Part shown: positions 52,329 through 61,062 of the stretch, one piece after another | Position numbering within the stretch: position 1 is the stretch's first letter | How the letters are laid out: each line of letters starts with the position of its first letter | Assembly: GCF_907177275.1 (NCBI RefSeq) | Contig: NZ_CAJSLV010000001.1 | Span: 124,001-188,000 of the forward strand | Source of the DNA: Actinacidiphila cocklensis | GTDB taxonomy: Bacteria; Actinomycetota; Actinomycetes; Streptomycetales; Streptomycetaceae | Reading direction: 5' to 3' | DNA length: 64,000 bases | Program-made: the position numbers and the translations under genes | Notes under the pieces: model-generated | What the model saw: the letters and a program-made list of their open reading frames with translations, nothing else | Told to the model about the DNA's origin: nothing | Database searches by the model: none

Positions 52329-52344
52329 GGCCGGTCGACCGGCC
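52329..52344. promoter_or_regulatory. 16-bp perfect palindrome upstream of the SsgA-like gene
   Basis: GGCCGGTCGACCGGCC lies 21 bp upstream of the start codon, overlapping the leader. It may be an operator or an attenuating structure. Confidence 0.5.
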
Positions 52345-52379
52345 TTCATACGTGTGTTGCCATGCGCCGCCCGGACGGC

Positions 52380-52505
52380 GGCGCATGTCGGTCGACGGGG
52401 CGCGGAACGCGCGGGAGCGCTGTTCGGCGGCGATGAACGCCGCCGGGAACCGGCGGATCCAGCGCTCAGTCTCGGGGCACAGCGCGTCGGGGTCTGTCGT
52501 GCGTT
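52380..52505 (-). other. Coding-like block in the SsgA leader gap
   Basis: In the gap 52308-52621, a minus-strand frame reads DPDALCPETERWIRRFPAAF and IAAEQRSRAFRAP with strong third-position GC. It has no start or ribosome site in frame. It could be a gene remnant or part of an unrecognised short gene. I do not identify it. Confidence 0.3.
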
Positions 52506-52585
52506 CCCTCGTGCTACCGCGGGACTCCCACGCTCCTCTGTAGGGCACACCCCACACACACCTGCGGCAGACCGGTGACGTACAT

Positions 52586-52612
52586 GTATACACGAAACCT
52601 GCACACGTATAC
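52586..52612. promoter_or_regulatory. Two GTATAC boxes before the response regulator
   Basis: GTATAC at 52586-52591 and 52607-52612 are 21 bp apart, two helical turns, within a short AT-richer stretch. The second ends 10 bp before the ATG. They may be binding sites of the regulator itself or of another protein. Confidence 0.45.
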
Positions 52613-52621
52613 GCTGCCGTC

Positions 52622-53281
52622 ATGAACCAACCACTGCGGGCGGTGCTCGGTGAGGACCAGCCGATCGTGCGCGAAGGCATCGCGGCCGTACTCGGCAGGG
52701 CCGGCATCGACGTCGTCGAGGCCGTCGACAACGCGGTGGACCTGGTCCGTGCCGCCGGGGAACACCGCCCCGACGTGGTCATCACCGACATCCGCATGCC
52801 GCCGGCCCACGAGGCGGACGGCCTGCGCGCGGTGCAGAGGATCCGGGCGGCGCGTCCGGAGACCGCCGTCATCGTCTTCTCCCAGTTCCTCGACGCCTCC
52901 TACGCGCTCGACCTGGTCGGGGACGACCCGAGCGGGGTGGGCTACCTGCTCAAGGAGAAGGTCGCCAGCCCGCAGGTCCTCATCGACGCCGTCGAACGGG
53001 TCGTGGCCCGCGACTCGGCCCTCGACCCGGACGTGATCTCGGCCCTGCTGGGCCGCAGACGCCCCGAGGACCCGCTGGCCGCGCTGACCCCGAAGGAGCG
53101 GCAGGTCCTGGCGCTGATGGCCGAGGGCAACAGCAACACCGGGATCTCCGAGAAGCTCTTCGTGAGCGTCGCCGCCGTGGAGCGCCACGTGACCGGCATC
53201 TTCATGAAGCTGGGGCTCGGCCAGACGGCGTCCCGGCACCACCGGCGCGTGCTGGCGGTGCTGCGATACCTCGGGCAGTAG
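52622..53281 (+). CDS. NarL/LuxR-type response regulator, 219 aa
   Basis: The receiver has the acidic pair E11-D12, phosphorylation site Asp56 in VITDIRMP and the later Lys in YLLKEK. The LuxR helix-turn-helix follows (TPKERQVLALMAEGNSNTGISEKLFVSVAAVERHV, read in parts). It binds DNA when phosphorylated. No kinase is adjacent; the kinase at 48467 is the best candidate in the window, and the wide separation makes pairing uncertain. Confidence 0.92.
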   Translation: MNQPLRAVLGEDQPIVREGIAAVLGRAGIDVVEAVDNAVDLVRAAGEHRPDVVITDIRMPPAHEADGLRAVQRIRAARPETAVIVFSQFLDASYALDLVGDDPSGVGYLLKEKVASPQVLIDAVERVVARDSALDPDVISALLGRRRPEDPLAALTPKERQVLALMAEGNSNTGISEKLFVSVAAVERHVTGIFMKLGLGQTASRHHRRVLAVLRYLGQ

Positions 53282-53308
53282 CGGAATCCTGCCGCGCCGG
53301 ACCGGCCG

Positions 53309-53674
53309 TCAGGGTGCGGCCGGGGCGAACAAGCTCAGCAGATCCGCGTCGAACAGCCGGTCCTTGGCGACGAAGGACGTGATCCCTGCTCCCCGCAGTT
53401 CCTCCGGCGACCAGAGCGACCTGTCGGTGGAGGTCAGGACGATCCGCGGCGGGTCGTCCTGCCCGGACACCTGACGGGCCAGGGCCAGCCCGTCCAGGTC
53501 GGGCAGGTGGAGGTCGATCAGCAGCCCGTGGGGACGGTGTGCCCGCACCGCGGCCAGCGCCGAGGCGCCGTCCCCGGACTCCGCCACGACGCTCAGGCCC
53601 CGGGCTGTCAGCAGCGTCGTGGCGATGCGGCGGAATCCGGCGTCGTCGTCGACGACGACGATGTTGATGCACAT
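53309..53674 (-). CDS. Stand-alone receiver-domain protein, 121 aa
   Basis: A single receiver domain: VVVDDD near residue 7-11, Asp54 in LLIDLHLPD, Thr/Ser in VLTSTD, and Lys in FVAKDRL. There is no output domain, so it would act as a phosphate relay or by protein contact. ATG 53674 was chosen; an in-frame ATG 12 bp upstream is possible. It is convergent with the NarL regulator, 28 bp apart. Confidence 0.85.
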   Translation of the reverse strand: MCINIVVVDDDAGFRRIATTLLTARGLSVVAESGDGASALAAVRAHRPHGLLIDLHLPDLDGLALARQVSGQDDPPRIVLTSTDRSLWSPEELRGAGITSFVAKDRLFDADLLSLFAPAAP

Positions 53675-53722
53675 GGGACCCAGCATGCCCAGGACTCTCG
53701 GGGGCGGACCATAGGGGAAGCC

Positions 53723-55405
53723 CTACGGTTTGTGCGGCGCGGGCGCGGGAGCGGGCGCTGGGGCTGGGGCTGGCGCTGGGGTGTCACCAGCCGCCTCGGC
53801 GTCCCGTACCTCCTGTGCTGCCGCCTGCGCCAGGCCGCTCGCGGCGCGCAGCGGGGTCTCCTTGATGAACAGCGTCACCAGGAGGGCGACCAGGGCGACG
53901 GGGGCGACGTACATGAAGATGTCGCCGATGCCGTGGCCGTAGGCGCTCTCCAGCCAGGTGCGGACCTGGCCCGGCAGCGTCTCCAGGTCCGGCAGCTGCC
54001 CGCCGCCGGAGGCCTTCGAGGCCGCCACCTGGTCCTGCGCGCTGAGCCGGCCGACGCTCTCGCTCCCGTAGTGGCCGATCCGGCTGGTGAGAACCGCTCC
54101 GAGTACCGAGACGCCGACCGCACCGCCGAGCGAGCGGAAGAAGGTCACCACGGAGGACGCGGCACCCAGGTCGCCCGGCGCCACCTGGTTCTGCGTGCAC
54201 AGCACGAGGTTCTGCAGGGTCGTGCCCAGACCGAGACCCATCAGCGTCATGCACAGCGCGACGAACAGGTACGGGGTGTCGTAGCGGAGCATGCCCAGCA
54301 GGGCCGTGCCCGCCGTCAGCAGGACGCCGCCGGTCAGCAGCCAGCCCTTCCACCTGCCGGTACGGGTGATGATCCGGCCGGAGACCGTGGAGGAGACGAA
54401 CAGGCCGGCGATGAGCGGGATCGTCATCACGCCCGACCTCGTCGGGGAGTCGCCGCGCGCCAGCTGGAAGTACTGGCTGAAGAAGACCGTGCCCGCGAAC
54501 AGCGCGAGCCCGACGAACAGCGAGGCGACCGACGCGAGGGCGATGGTGCGGTTGCGGAACAGCCGCAGCGGGACGACCGGTTCACTCGCCCTGCTCTCGA
54601 CGAGCAGGAAGACGAGCGCCAGCGCGACCGACACGCCGACCAGCGTGTACGTCTGCCAGGACAGCCAGTCGTACTTGTCCCCCGCGAAGGTGACCCAGAC
54701 CAGCAGCAGGCACACGGCCGCGGTGACGAAGAAGGCGCCCGCCCAGTCGACCCTGACCTGGCGTCTGAGCACCGGCAGGTTCAGCGTCCGCTGGAGCACG
54801 ACCAGCGCGACGAGTGCGAAGGGGATGCCGACCAGCAGGCACCAGCGCCAGCCGAGCCAGCTGGTGTCGGTGATGACACCGCCGAGCAGCGGGCCGCCGA
54901 CGGTGGCGACGGCGAAGGTGGCGCCGAGGTAGCCGGAGTAACGGCCGCGCTCCCGCGGCGAGATCATCGCGGCCAGCACGACCTGCGCCAGCGCGGACAG
55001 GCCGCCGCCGCCCAGGCCCTGGACGACCCGGGCGCTGATCAGCGTCGCGGGGTTCCGCGCCACACCGGCCAGCAGGGAACCGGCGATGTAGATGACCAGC
55101 GCCGACTGGACCAGGACCTTCTTGCTGAACTGGTCCGAGAGCTTGCCCCACAGCGGGGTCGACGCGGTCACCGCCAGCAGCGACGCGGTGACGACCCAGG
55201 TGTAGGCGCTCTGGCCGCCGCCGACGTCGTTGATGATCCTCGGCAGCGCGTTGGTGACGACCGTCGAGGAGAGGATGGCGGCGAACAGGCCGAGCAGCAG
55301 TCCGGACAGCGCGCGCATGATCTGCGCGTGGGTCATCGGCGCGGCGGTGGAACCTCCTGCCGGGCGGGAGTGCGCCGGCACACGTACCTGCGGGGTGCTT
55401 GTCAT
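53723..55405 (-). CDS. DHA2-family (14-helix) MFS drug efflux transporter, 560 aa
   Basis: Fourteen hydrophobic segments start at LLLGLFAAILSSTVV. Motif A is GKLSDQFSKK and motif C GATFAVATVGGPLLGG. The C-terminal end has a run of Ala-Pro repeats coded by a short tandem repeat (near 53735-53775). It exports small toxic molecules using the proton gradient. It lies 34 bp downstream of the PoxB gene, and both are on the minus strand, so co-transcription is possible. Confidence 0.92.
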   Translation of the reverse strand: MTSTPQVRVPAHSRPAGGSTAAPMTHAQIMRALSGLLLGLFAAILSSTVVTNALPRIINDVGGGQSAYTWVVTASLLAVTASTPLWGKLSDQFSKKVLVQSALVIYIAGSLLAGVARNPATLISARVVQGLGGGGLSALAQVVLAAMISPRERGRYSGYLGATFAVATVGGPLLGGVITDTSWLGWRWCLLVGIPFALVALVVLQRTLNLPVLRRQVRVDWAGAFFVTAAVCLLLVWVTFAGDKYDWLSWQTYTLVGVSVALALVFLLVESRASEPVVPLRLFRNRTIALASVASLFVGLALFAGTVFFSQYFQLARGDSPTRSGVMTIPLIAGLFVSSTVSGRIITRTGRWKGWLLTGGVLLTAGTALLGMLRYDTPYLFVALCMTLMGLGLGTTLQNLVLCTQNQVAPGDLGAASSVVTFFRSLGGAVGVSVLGAVLTSRIGHYGSESVGRLSAQDQVAASKASGGGQLPDLETLPGQVRTWLESAYGHGIGDIFMYVAPVALVALLVTLFIKETPLRAASGLAQAAAQEVRDAEAAGDTPAPAPAPAPAPAPAPHKP

Positions 55406-55438
55406 GGGGAGTGTCTTTTCTTACGTAGTGACAGCGGG

Positions 55439-57172
55439 TCAGTGCAGGATCCGCCGGGCGACATTGGTGGTGACCAGGTCGAGCAGTTCCTCGCCCCGGC
55501 CGGACAGCACCGTGCGGATCGCGTAGAGGGTGAAGCCCTTGGCCTGCTCGACCGTGACCGCGGGCGGCACGGACAGCTCCTGGCGGGCGGTCATGACCTC
55601 GACCAGCGCCGGCCCGTCGTGGGCGAAGGCGCCCCGCAGCGCGTCCTCCAGGTCGCCGGGCCGCTCGACCCGGCGGGTCCACAGCCCGATCGCGGCGGCG
55701 ACCTCGGCCAGCTGCGGATTGTCCAGCTCGGTGGCGTAGTTGACGATGCCGGCGGCCTTCATCTCCAGCTCGACGAAGTTCAGCGAGCCGTTGTTGAACA
55801 CGACGATCTTGACGGGCAGCCGGTTCTGCCGGAGCGTGAACAGCTCCCCGAGGAGCATGGTGAGCCCGCCGTCGCCCGACAGCGAGACAACCTGGCGGCC
55901 CGGATGCGCCGCCTGCGCACCCACCGCGTGCGGCAGGGCGCAGGCCATGGTGCCGTGGTTGAAGGAGCCGACCAGCCGGCGGCGCCCGTTGAACGTCAGA
56001 TAGCGGGCCGCCCACACCACGGGCGAGCCGACGTCGACGGTGAAGACCGCGTCCTCGTCCGCGAGTCGGTCGATGGTGCTCGCGACGAACTGCGGGTGGA
56101 TGGGGGTGCGTTCGTGGTCGTTGACGGCGAGCGCGTCCAGCGACCTGCGGGTGCGGGCGTAGTGGGCGAGGGCGCGGTCGAGGTGGTCGCGGCGGGTCTT
56201 GGCGGTCAGCAGGGGCAGCAGCGCGGGCAGGGTGTCGCGCACGCTGCCCACCAGCGGGAGGTCGACGCGGGTGCGCCGGCCGATCTGCTCGCCGCGGATG
56301 TCGAGCTGCACGACCTTCGCGCCGCTCGGATAGAACTGCCGGTAGGGGAAGTCGGTGCCCAGCATGAGCAGGGTGTCGGCCTCCTCGATCGCCTTGTAGC
56401 CGGAGGCGAAGCCGAGCAGGCCGGTGAGACCGACGTCGTAGGGGTTGTCGTACTCGACGTGCTCCTTGCCGCGCAGGGCGTGGACGACGGGAGCCTTGAG
56501 GGTCTCGGCCAGCTCGACCAGGTCGTCGTGGGCGCCTGCCGCGCCGGCGCCCGCCAGGATCGTCACCTTCTCGGCGGCGTTGAGCAGCCCGGCGGCCTCG
56601 CCCAGCGCGTCGTCGTCCGGACGGACGACGGTCCCCGAGGGACGCACCACCGCCGGGAGCAGGCCACGCGCGGTCTTGGCGAGGAAGATCTCACCGGGGA
56701 CGACCACGACGGCCACGCCCCTGCGTTCCACCGCCGCCCGCATCGCCATCTGCAGGATCCGGGGACCGGACTCCGGGCTGGTGACGGTCTCCGCGTACAC
56801 GCTGCAGCCGGCGAAGAGCTCCTGCGGGCGGGTCTCCTGGAAGTACCCCGAGCCGATCTCGGCACCGGGTATCTGGGCGGCGATGGCGAGAACCGGCACC
56901 CGGCTGCGCTGGGCGTCGAAGAGCCCGTTGATCAGGTGCAGGTTGCCGGGGCCGCAGCTGCCGACGCACACGTTCAGCTCGCCGGTCAGCCCGGCCTCGG
57001 CGGCGGCAGCCAGGGCCGCGCTCTCCTCGTGCCGCACATGTACCCAGTCGACGCCGTCGTCCCGGCGTATGGCGTCGGTCAGACCGTTGAGCGAGTCGCC
57101 GGGCAGACCGTACAGGCGCCGCACGCCGGAGGCTTTGAGCGAGGCGATGACGTGTTCAGCGAAGGTGGGCAT
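55439..57172 (-). CDS. poxB: Thiamine-diphosphate pyruvate oxidase/dehydrogenase (PoxB-type), 577 aa
   Basis: Three-domain ThDP enzyme: the pyrimidine domain with Glu in RHEESAALAAAAEAGL, a central FAD-type domain, and the C-terminal PP domain with GDGGL (ThDP/Mg2+ site) and NNGSLN. The C-terminal amphipathic end suits membrane-associated PoxB. It converts pyruvate to acetate and CO2 with quinone as acceptor. ATG 57170-57172 follows GAAAGGGC. Length matches the family. Confidence 0.9.
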   Translation of the reverse strand: MPTFAEHVIASLKASGVRRLYGLPGDSLNGLTDAIRRDDGVDWVHVRHEESAALAAAAEAGLTGELNVCVGSCGPGNLHLINGLFDAQRSRVPVLAIAAQIPGAEIGSGYFQETRPQELFAGCSVYAETVTSPESGPRILQMAMRAAVERRGVAVVVVPGEIFLAKTARGLLPAVVRPSGTVVRPDDDALGEAAGLLNAAEKVTILAGAGAAGAHDDLVELAETLKAPVVHALRGKEHVEYDNPYDVGLTGLLGFASGYKAIEEADTLLMLGTDFPYRQFYPSGAKVVQLDIRGEQIGRRTRVDLPLVGSVRDTLPALLPLLTAKTRRDHLDRALAHYARTRRSLDALAVNDHERTPIHPQFVASTIDRLADEDAVFTVDVGSPVVWAARYLTFNGRRRLVGSFNHGTMACALPHAVGAQAAHPGRQVVSLSGDGGLTMLLGELFTLRQNRLPVKIVVFNNGSLNFVELEMKAAGIVNYATELDNPQLAEVAAAIGLWTRRVERPGDLEDALRGAFAHDGPALVEVMTARQELSVPPAVTVEQAKGFTLYAIRTVLSGRGEELLDLVTTNVARRILH

Positions 57173-57439
57173 ACGGGTGCCCTTTCTCGGTCATTGGCGC
57201 ATCCGGTGTGACAGGCCCGACGCGGGCGGGACCCGCCCTTGCTTGGGGAGTCGCCGCAGGTGGCGTGGCCTCGACCAGTCTCCGGAACCGGCAGTGCGCA
57301 CACATCAGTCGGATGACTGCCGCACCTGCCCGGAACCCCTCGGGCACCTCGGACGGACGACTGCAGGCCCCGGCCGCCGCCCGGAGCAGATACGTGTCAC
57401 GCGGCCGCCGGTGACCACCCGCGGCCACCTGGTGACAGT

Positions 57440-57464
57440 GGGGCACGTGATCACGCTGTGCCCC
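57440..57464. promoter_or_regulatory. Inverted repeat before the split LuxR gene
   Basis: GGGGCAC (57440-57446) pairs with GTGCCCC (57458-57464), with CGTGATCACG between. It lies 49 bp upstream of the GTG and could be an operator of the LuxR gene. The rest of the 57173-57512 gap holds no gene. Confidence 0.45.
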
Positions 57465-57512
57465 CGCGCGCTCCTACAATGGCGGCACCGGCGGAGGGAA
57501 AGGCGGTGACCG

Positions 57513-58664
57513 GTGGGTTTCACCGATGCGCTGCATAGGGGATCGCAGGACCACCTGCTGGGCCGCGACCGCGACCTTCGGCACATCTTCGGCGCGCTGG
57601 AGGGCGACGCGGGCGGTGCGTTGCTGCTGTCAGGGCAGCCCGGCGTCGGCAAGTCCGCGGTGCTGGACACCGTCGCCGCGGCGGCGGCCGGGGACGGGTT
57701 CCGTGTGCTGCGCGCGGCGGGTGCGGAGTTCGAGGCGGACGTCAGCTACTCGGTGCTCAACCAGCTCCTGCTCCCGTTGCACGGTGCCCTCGCCCGGCTC
57801 AGCGCCTCCGACAGGGAGGCGATGAGCGTCGCGCTGGGCTTCGGGGCCGGACCGCCCCCCGACCGGCTGGTCGTCTGCAACGCCGCGCTGGCCCTTCTGC
57901 GGTCGCAGGCCCACGGGACCCCCCTGCTGCTGGTCGTGGACGACCTCCCCTGGGTGGACCGGGCCACCGCCGCCGTCCTCGGGTTTCTCGCCCGGCGGCT
58001 GCCGGGCAGCGGCATCCGGTTTCTCGCCGCCTCCCGCACCGGTGTGGACAGCTTCTTCGACGGCGGCGGACTGCCGTCGTACGAGTTGCGGGGCCTGGAC
58101 ACGGACTCCGCTGCCCGCCTTGTCGACCTGCGCTTCCCCGACCTGGCGCACCCGGTGCGCCGGCGCCTGCTGGACGCCGCGCAGGGAAACCCGCTGGCGC
58201 TGCTCGAACTGCCCGGCGCCCTGCGCGCGGACCAGCGCCGCGCCCAGGAGGTCCTGCCGACCGTGCTCCCGCTGGGCGAGCGCCTCCAGTCGCTGTTCGT
58301 CTCCCGCGTCCGCTCCCTGCCCGCCGCGACCTGCACCCTTCTGCTGCTCGCCACCCTGGACGGCACCGGTGACCTCGGGGTGCTGTCCGCCGCGGCCCGG
58401 GCGACGGACGGCGACGCGGACCTGCGGGACCTGGATCCCGCCGAGCAGGACGGGCTCGTGCGCGTGGACGACTCCCCGCGCCGGCTGGTGTTCCGGCACC
58501 CGCTGATCATGTCGGCAGTGGTCGCCGCGGCCACCAGCAGCGCGCGCCGGGCGGCCCACCGGGCGCTGGCACAGGTCCTGGTCGACAAGCCGGAGCAGCG
58601 GGCCTGGCACCTGGGAGAGGCGACGCTGCAGCCCGACGAGGAGGTGGCCCTCCTGCTAGGGTGA
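57513..58664 (+). CDS. LAL regulator, N-terminal ATPase part, 383 aa
   Basis: This is the first half of a LuxR-type LAL protein: Walker A (SGQPGVGKSAVLD) and Walker B (LLLVVDDLPWVD), then the AAA-like lid. It ends at TGA 58662-58664, while an overlapping GTG at 58661 opens the next frame, which continues with the second half of the same protein plan. Compared with the intact LAL at 2796, the join falls inside the helical domain, so one base seems lost or a shift is used. As it stands it lacks a DNA-binding domain. Confidence 0.85.
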   Translation: MGFTDALHRGSQDHLLGRDRDLRHIFGALEGDAGGALLLSGQPGVGKSAVLDTVAAAAAGDGFRVLRAAGAEFEADVSYSVLNQLLLPLHGALARLSASDREAMSVALGFGAGPPPDRLVVCNAALALLRSQAHGTPLLLVVDDLPWVDRATAAVLGFLARRLPGSGIRFLAASRTGVDSFFDGGGLPSYELRGLDTDSAARLVDLRFPDLAHPVRRRLLDAAQGNPLALLELPGALRADQRRAQEVLPTVLPLGERLQSLFVSRVRSLPAATCTLLLLATLDGTGDLGVLSAAARATDGDADLRDLDPAEQDGLVRVDDSPRRLVFRHPLIMSAVVAAATSSARRAAHRALAQVLVDKPEQRAWHLGEATLQPDEEVALLLG

Positions 58665-60301
58665 CGGCGCGCCGCATCCTGGACCGGGGGGACGCCGTGG
58701 CCGCGATCGCGGCGCTCACCCGGGCTGCGGACCTCAGCCCGCTGGACACCGACCGCGCGCGCCGGCTGGCGGAGGCGGCCTACGTCGGCGCCGAGGCCAT
58801 CGGCGCGCTGCGCAGCGCGTCGGAACTGCTGGAGGACGCCTGGCGGGCGGACCCCGGGCACGGTGCGTCCCTGCGCTCGGCGACCGCCGCGGTGCAACTC
58901 GTGCTGAACAGCGACGGTGACCTCGCGACGGCCCACCGCCTGCTGGTCGGTGCGATCGAAAGGGGCGACCACGGCTACGACGCCGAGGACCCGGCACTCA
59001 ACGACGCGCTGCACTTCCTGCTGCTGCTGTGCAACTACGGTGCGCGCGAGGAGCTGTGGGCGCCCTACTACGCAGCCGTCTCCCGGCTGCGCCCCGCCCC
59101 GCCGCCGCTGCTGCTGGTGGCCGCGCGTACCTGGGGCGACCCGGCGCATGTCGACGCGGCGACGCTGCGTGAGCTGGACGAGATCATCGACGGCGCGTCG
59201 AGGGAGCCCGATCCGGCCCGGGTCGTCCGGGTGGGAACCGCCGCGCTGTACCCGGACCGGCTGGCGGCTGTACGCGAGGCGGCCTGGAGACTGGTCCGGC
59301 AGGGCCGCGAGGGCGGCCCGGTACGGCGGCACATCGGCGCCCTGCTGCACCTGTGCCTGGACGACTACCACCGGGGCAGGTGGTCCGAGGCCCTGGAGCT
59401 GTCGGAGGAGGGACTGAGACAGTGCGCCGAGTCCGGGTACACCGTGTGCACCTGGTTCTTCCAGTACACCAAGGGCCTGGTGACCGCGTCCCGGGGCGAC
59501 ACGCAGACCGCGCACGCGCTCGCGGACGCGATGACGAACTGGGCGGCGCCGCGCGGGATCCGGGAAGCCGTCCACTGCGCCCGGCACGTGCAGGTCCTCG
59601 CGGACATCGCCGACGGCAACTTCGACGCGGCGTACGGCCACGTGAACGACATCAGCCCGGCGGGAAGCTTCCCTCCGTACGTCGCCCACGCCTCCTGGGT
59701 CTTCTTCGACCTGGTGGAGGCCGCGGTGCGCACCGACCGGCGCGCGGAGGCCGCCGCACACGTGCGTGCCCTGCGCGAGACGAACGTCGCAGGGCTCTCG
59801 ACCCGGCTCGCCCTGCTGGCCGCCGGCGCCGAGGCCCTCGCCACCGAGGACGACGCCCGCTCGGCCCGCCTCTTCACCGAGGCGCTGACCGCGCCCGACG
59901 TGGACCGGTGGCCGTTCGACCTGGCCCGGGTGCGCCTGGCTCAGGGGGAGCGGCTGCGCAGGTCCCGTGCGTTGTCGGAGTCCAAGGCTCCGCTCGCGGC
60001 GGCGCTGAAGGCCTTCGAGCACCTGGACTCACCGGCCTGGGCGGAACGCGCCCGCAAGGAGCTGCGGGCGGCCGGCCAGGTCATCCCGCACCCGGACGGC
60101 CCCGTCGCGGCCGAACTCACCGCGCAGGAGCAGCAGATCGCGGAGTTCGCCGCCACCGGCCTGACCAACAAGCAGATCGCCGAGCGCCTGTTCATCTCCC
60201 ACCGCACCGTGGCCGCGCACCTCTACCAGATCTATCCCAAGCTCGGCATCGCGTCCCGGGTGGCACTGCGGGACGCGCTGCGCCGGCAGGACAGCGAGTA
60301 G
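58661..60301 (+). CDS. LAL regulator, C-terminal helical and LuxR part, 546 aa
   Basis: The GTG at 58661 overlaps the previous stop in GTGA and lies one base back in frame. The chain continues as helical repeats and ends in a LuxR helix-turn-helix (TAQEQQIAEFAATGLTNKQIAERLFISHRT region). Together with the previous gene it equals a normal 930-residue LAL. Translation coupling at GTGA could still give two partner polypeptides. A frame-shift mutation or sequencing error is just as possible. Confidence 0.82.
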   Translation: MTARRILDRGDAVAAIAALTRAADLSPLDTDRARRLAEAAYVGAEAIGALRSASELLEDAWRADPGHGASLRSATAAVQLVLNSDGDLATAHRLLVGAIERGDHGYDAEDPALNDALHFLLLLCNYGAREELWAPYYAAVSRLRPAPPPLLLVAARTWGDPAHVDAATLRELDEIIDGASREPDPARVVRVGTAALYPDRLAAVREAAWRLVRQGREGGPVRRHIGALLHLCLDDYHRGRWSEALELSEEGLRQCAESGYTVCTWFFQYTKGLVTASRGDTQTAHALADAMTNWAAPRGIREAVHCARHVQVLADIADGNFDAAYGHVNDISPAGSFPPYVAHASWVFFDLVEAAVRTDRRAEAAAHVRALRETNVAGLSTRLALLAAGAEALATEDDARSARLFTEALTAPDVDRWPFDLARVRLAQGERLRRSRALSESKAPLAAALKAFEHLDSPAWAERARKELRAAGQVIPHPDGPVAAELTAQEQQIAEFAATGLTNKQIAERLFISHRTVAAHLYQIYPKLGIASRVALRDALRRQDSE

Positions 60302-60475
60302 TACGCCGGGTGCTCTAGCCCGAAGCTGACGTGGAGGTCCCACGCGTCCCGCAGGGTCTGGACCGGGTCGTCGCCGGTGAGCAGCGCCGCCTTGGCTTCC
60401 AGGTGGCGGCTGATGCCGTGCTCGGCGGCCTCTTCGAGCAGGTCATACCCGGCCTCCGTCACTGGCTTGACGGGT
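60302..60475 (-). pseudogene. TetR-family C-terminal remnant
   Basis: A minus-strand frame reads EAGYDLLEEAAEHGISRHLE and DDPVQTLRDAWDLHVSFGLEHPAYYSL, a pattern like the ligand domain of TetR proteins. It has no helix-turn-helix, and it begins right at the LuxR stop (60299-60301). A short MARVRVTRQ-like start in another frame upstream suggests that the middle was deleted. It is not functional as seen. Confidence 0.55.
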
Positions 60476-60579
60476 GACGCGGACTCTTGCCATGATGTCG
60501 TCACCACCTGAGCCGGTGACACGGAACGTGTCCTCGCCGGGGGAGCCACGAGTTTTTCGACCAGATGGGGAGCACAGTC

Positions 60580-61008
60580 ATGGCAGTCACCTACACCGCC
60601 GTTGTCGACGTCGACGGAGAGGGCCGCAACGGCGGTCACGTGCGCTCTTCCGACGGTCTGCTGGAGACCGGCCTCGCCCTCCCCAAGGAGCTCGGCGGGG
60701 CGGGCACCGCGACCAACCCCGAGCAACTGCTGGCCGCCGGCTGGGCCGCCTGCTTCCTCGGCGCCGTCCGGCGGGCCGCCACCCTGCGCAAGATCCGGTT
60801 GACCAGCACGTCGATCACCGCTGAGATCACCCTCACCCACGGCGACGACGGCGAGTTCGCCCTCTCCGCGGTCCTCAGCCCCGTCCTCGGCGGCGTGGAC
60901 CAGGCAACCGCCGAGGAACTGGTGCAGGCGGCCCACCAGATCTGCCCGTACTCCAAGGCCACGCGGGGCAACGTCCCCGTCACCCTCCACGCCGGCACCG
61001 CGGCCTGA
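60580..61008 (+). CDS. Ohr/OsmC-family organic hydroperoxide resistance protein, 142 aa
   Basis: OsmC fold with the two redox Cys: WAACFLGAVR and HQICPYSKATRGN. The mid-section GGVDQATAEELVQAA fits Ohr. ATG 60580 follows GGGGAGC; an upstream ATG at 60565 is less likely. It reduces organic hydroperoxides with thiols in the cytoplasm. It is preceded by a TetR remnant, so the former regulator may be lost. Confidence 0.9.
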   Translation: MAVTYTAVVDVDGEGRNGGHVRSSDGLLETGLALPKELGGAGTATNPEQLLAAGWAACFLGAVRRAATLRKIRLTSTSITAEITLTHGDDGEFALSAVLSPVLGGVDQATAEELVQAAHQICPYSKATRGNVPVTLHAGTAA

Positions 61009-61062
61009 GCCGTCCGCTGGCAACGAAGTACGGCTGCGACTGTTCGAGACGAGGCGCGACTC

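Noticed and set aside
48467..53281. Assigning the kinase at 48467 and the regulator at 52622 as one two-component pair
   Set aside because: They are on the same strand but separated by over 3 kb of minus-strand genes, so pairing is only a possibility.
53735..53780. Short GC-rich repeats as a regulatory or CRISPR element
   Set aside because: They encode the Ala-Pro tail of the transporter and have a 6-bp period.
53507..57211. A 1234-codon plus-strand open frame across the transporter and PoxB genes
   Set aside because: It is antisense to two clear genes, has low-complexity Gly/Arg/Asp/Gln-rich sequence and no domain, as expected of frames opened by high GC.
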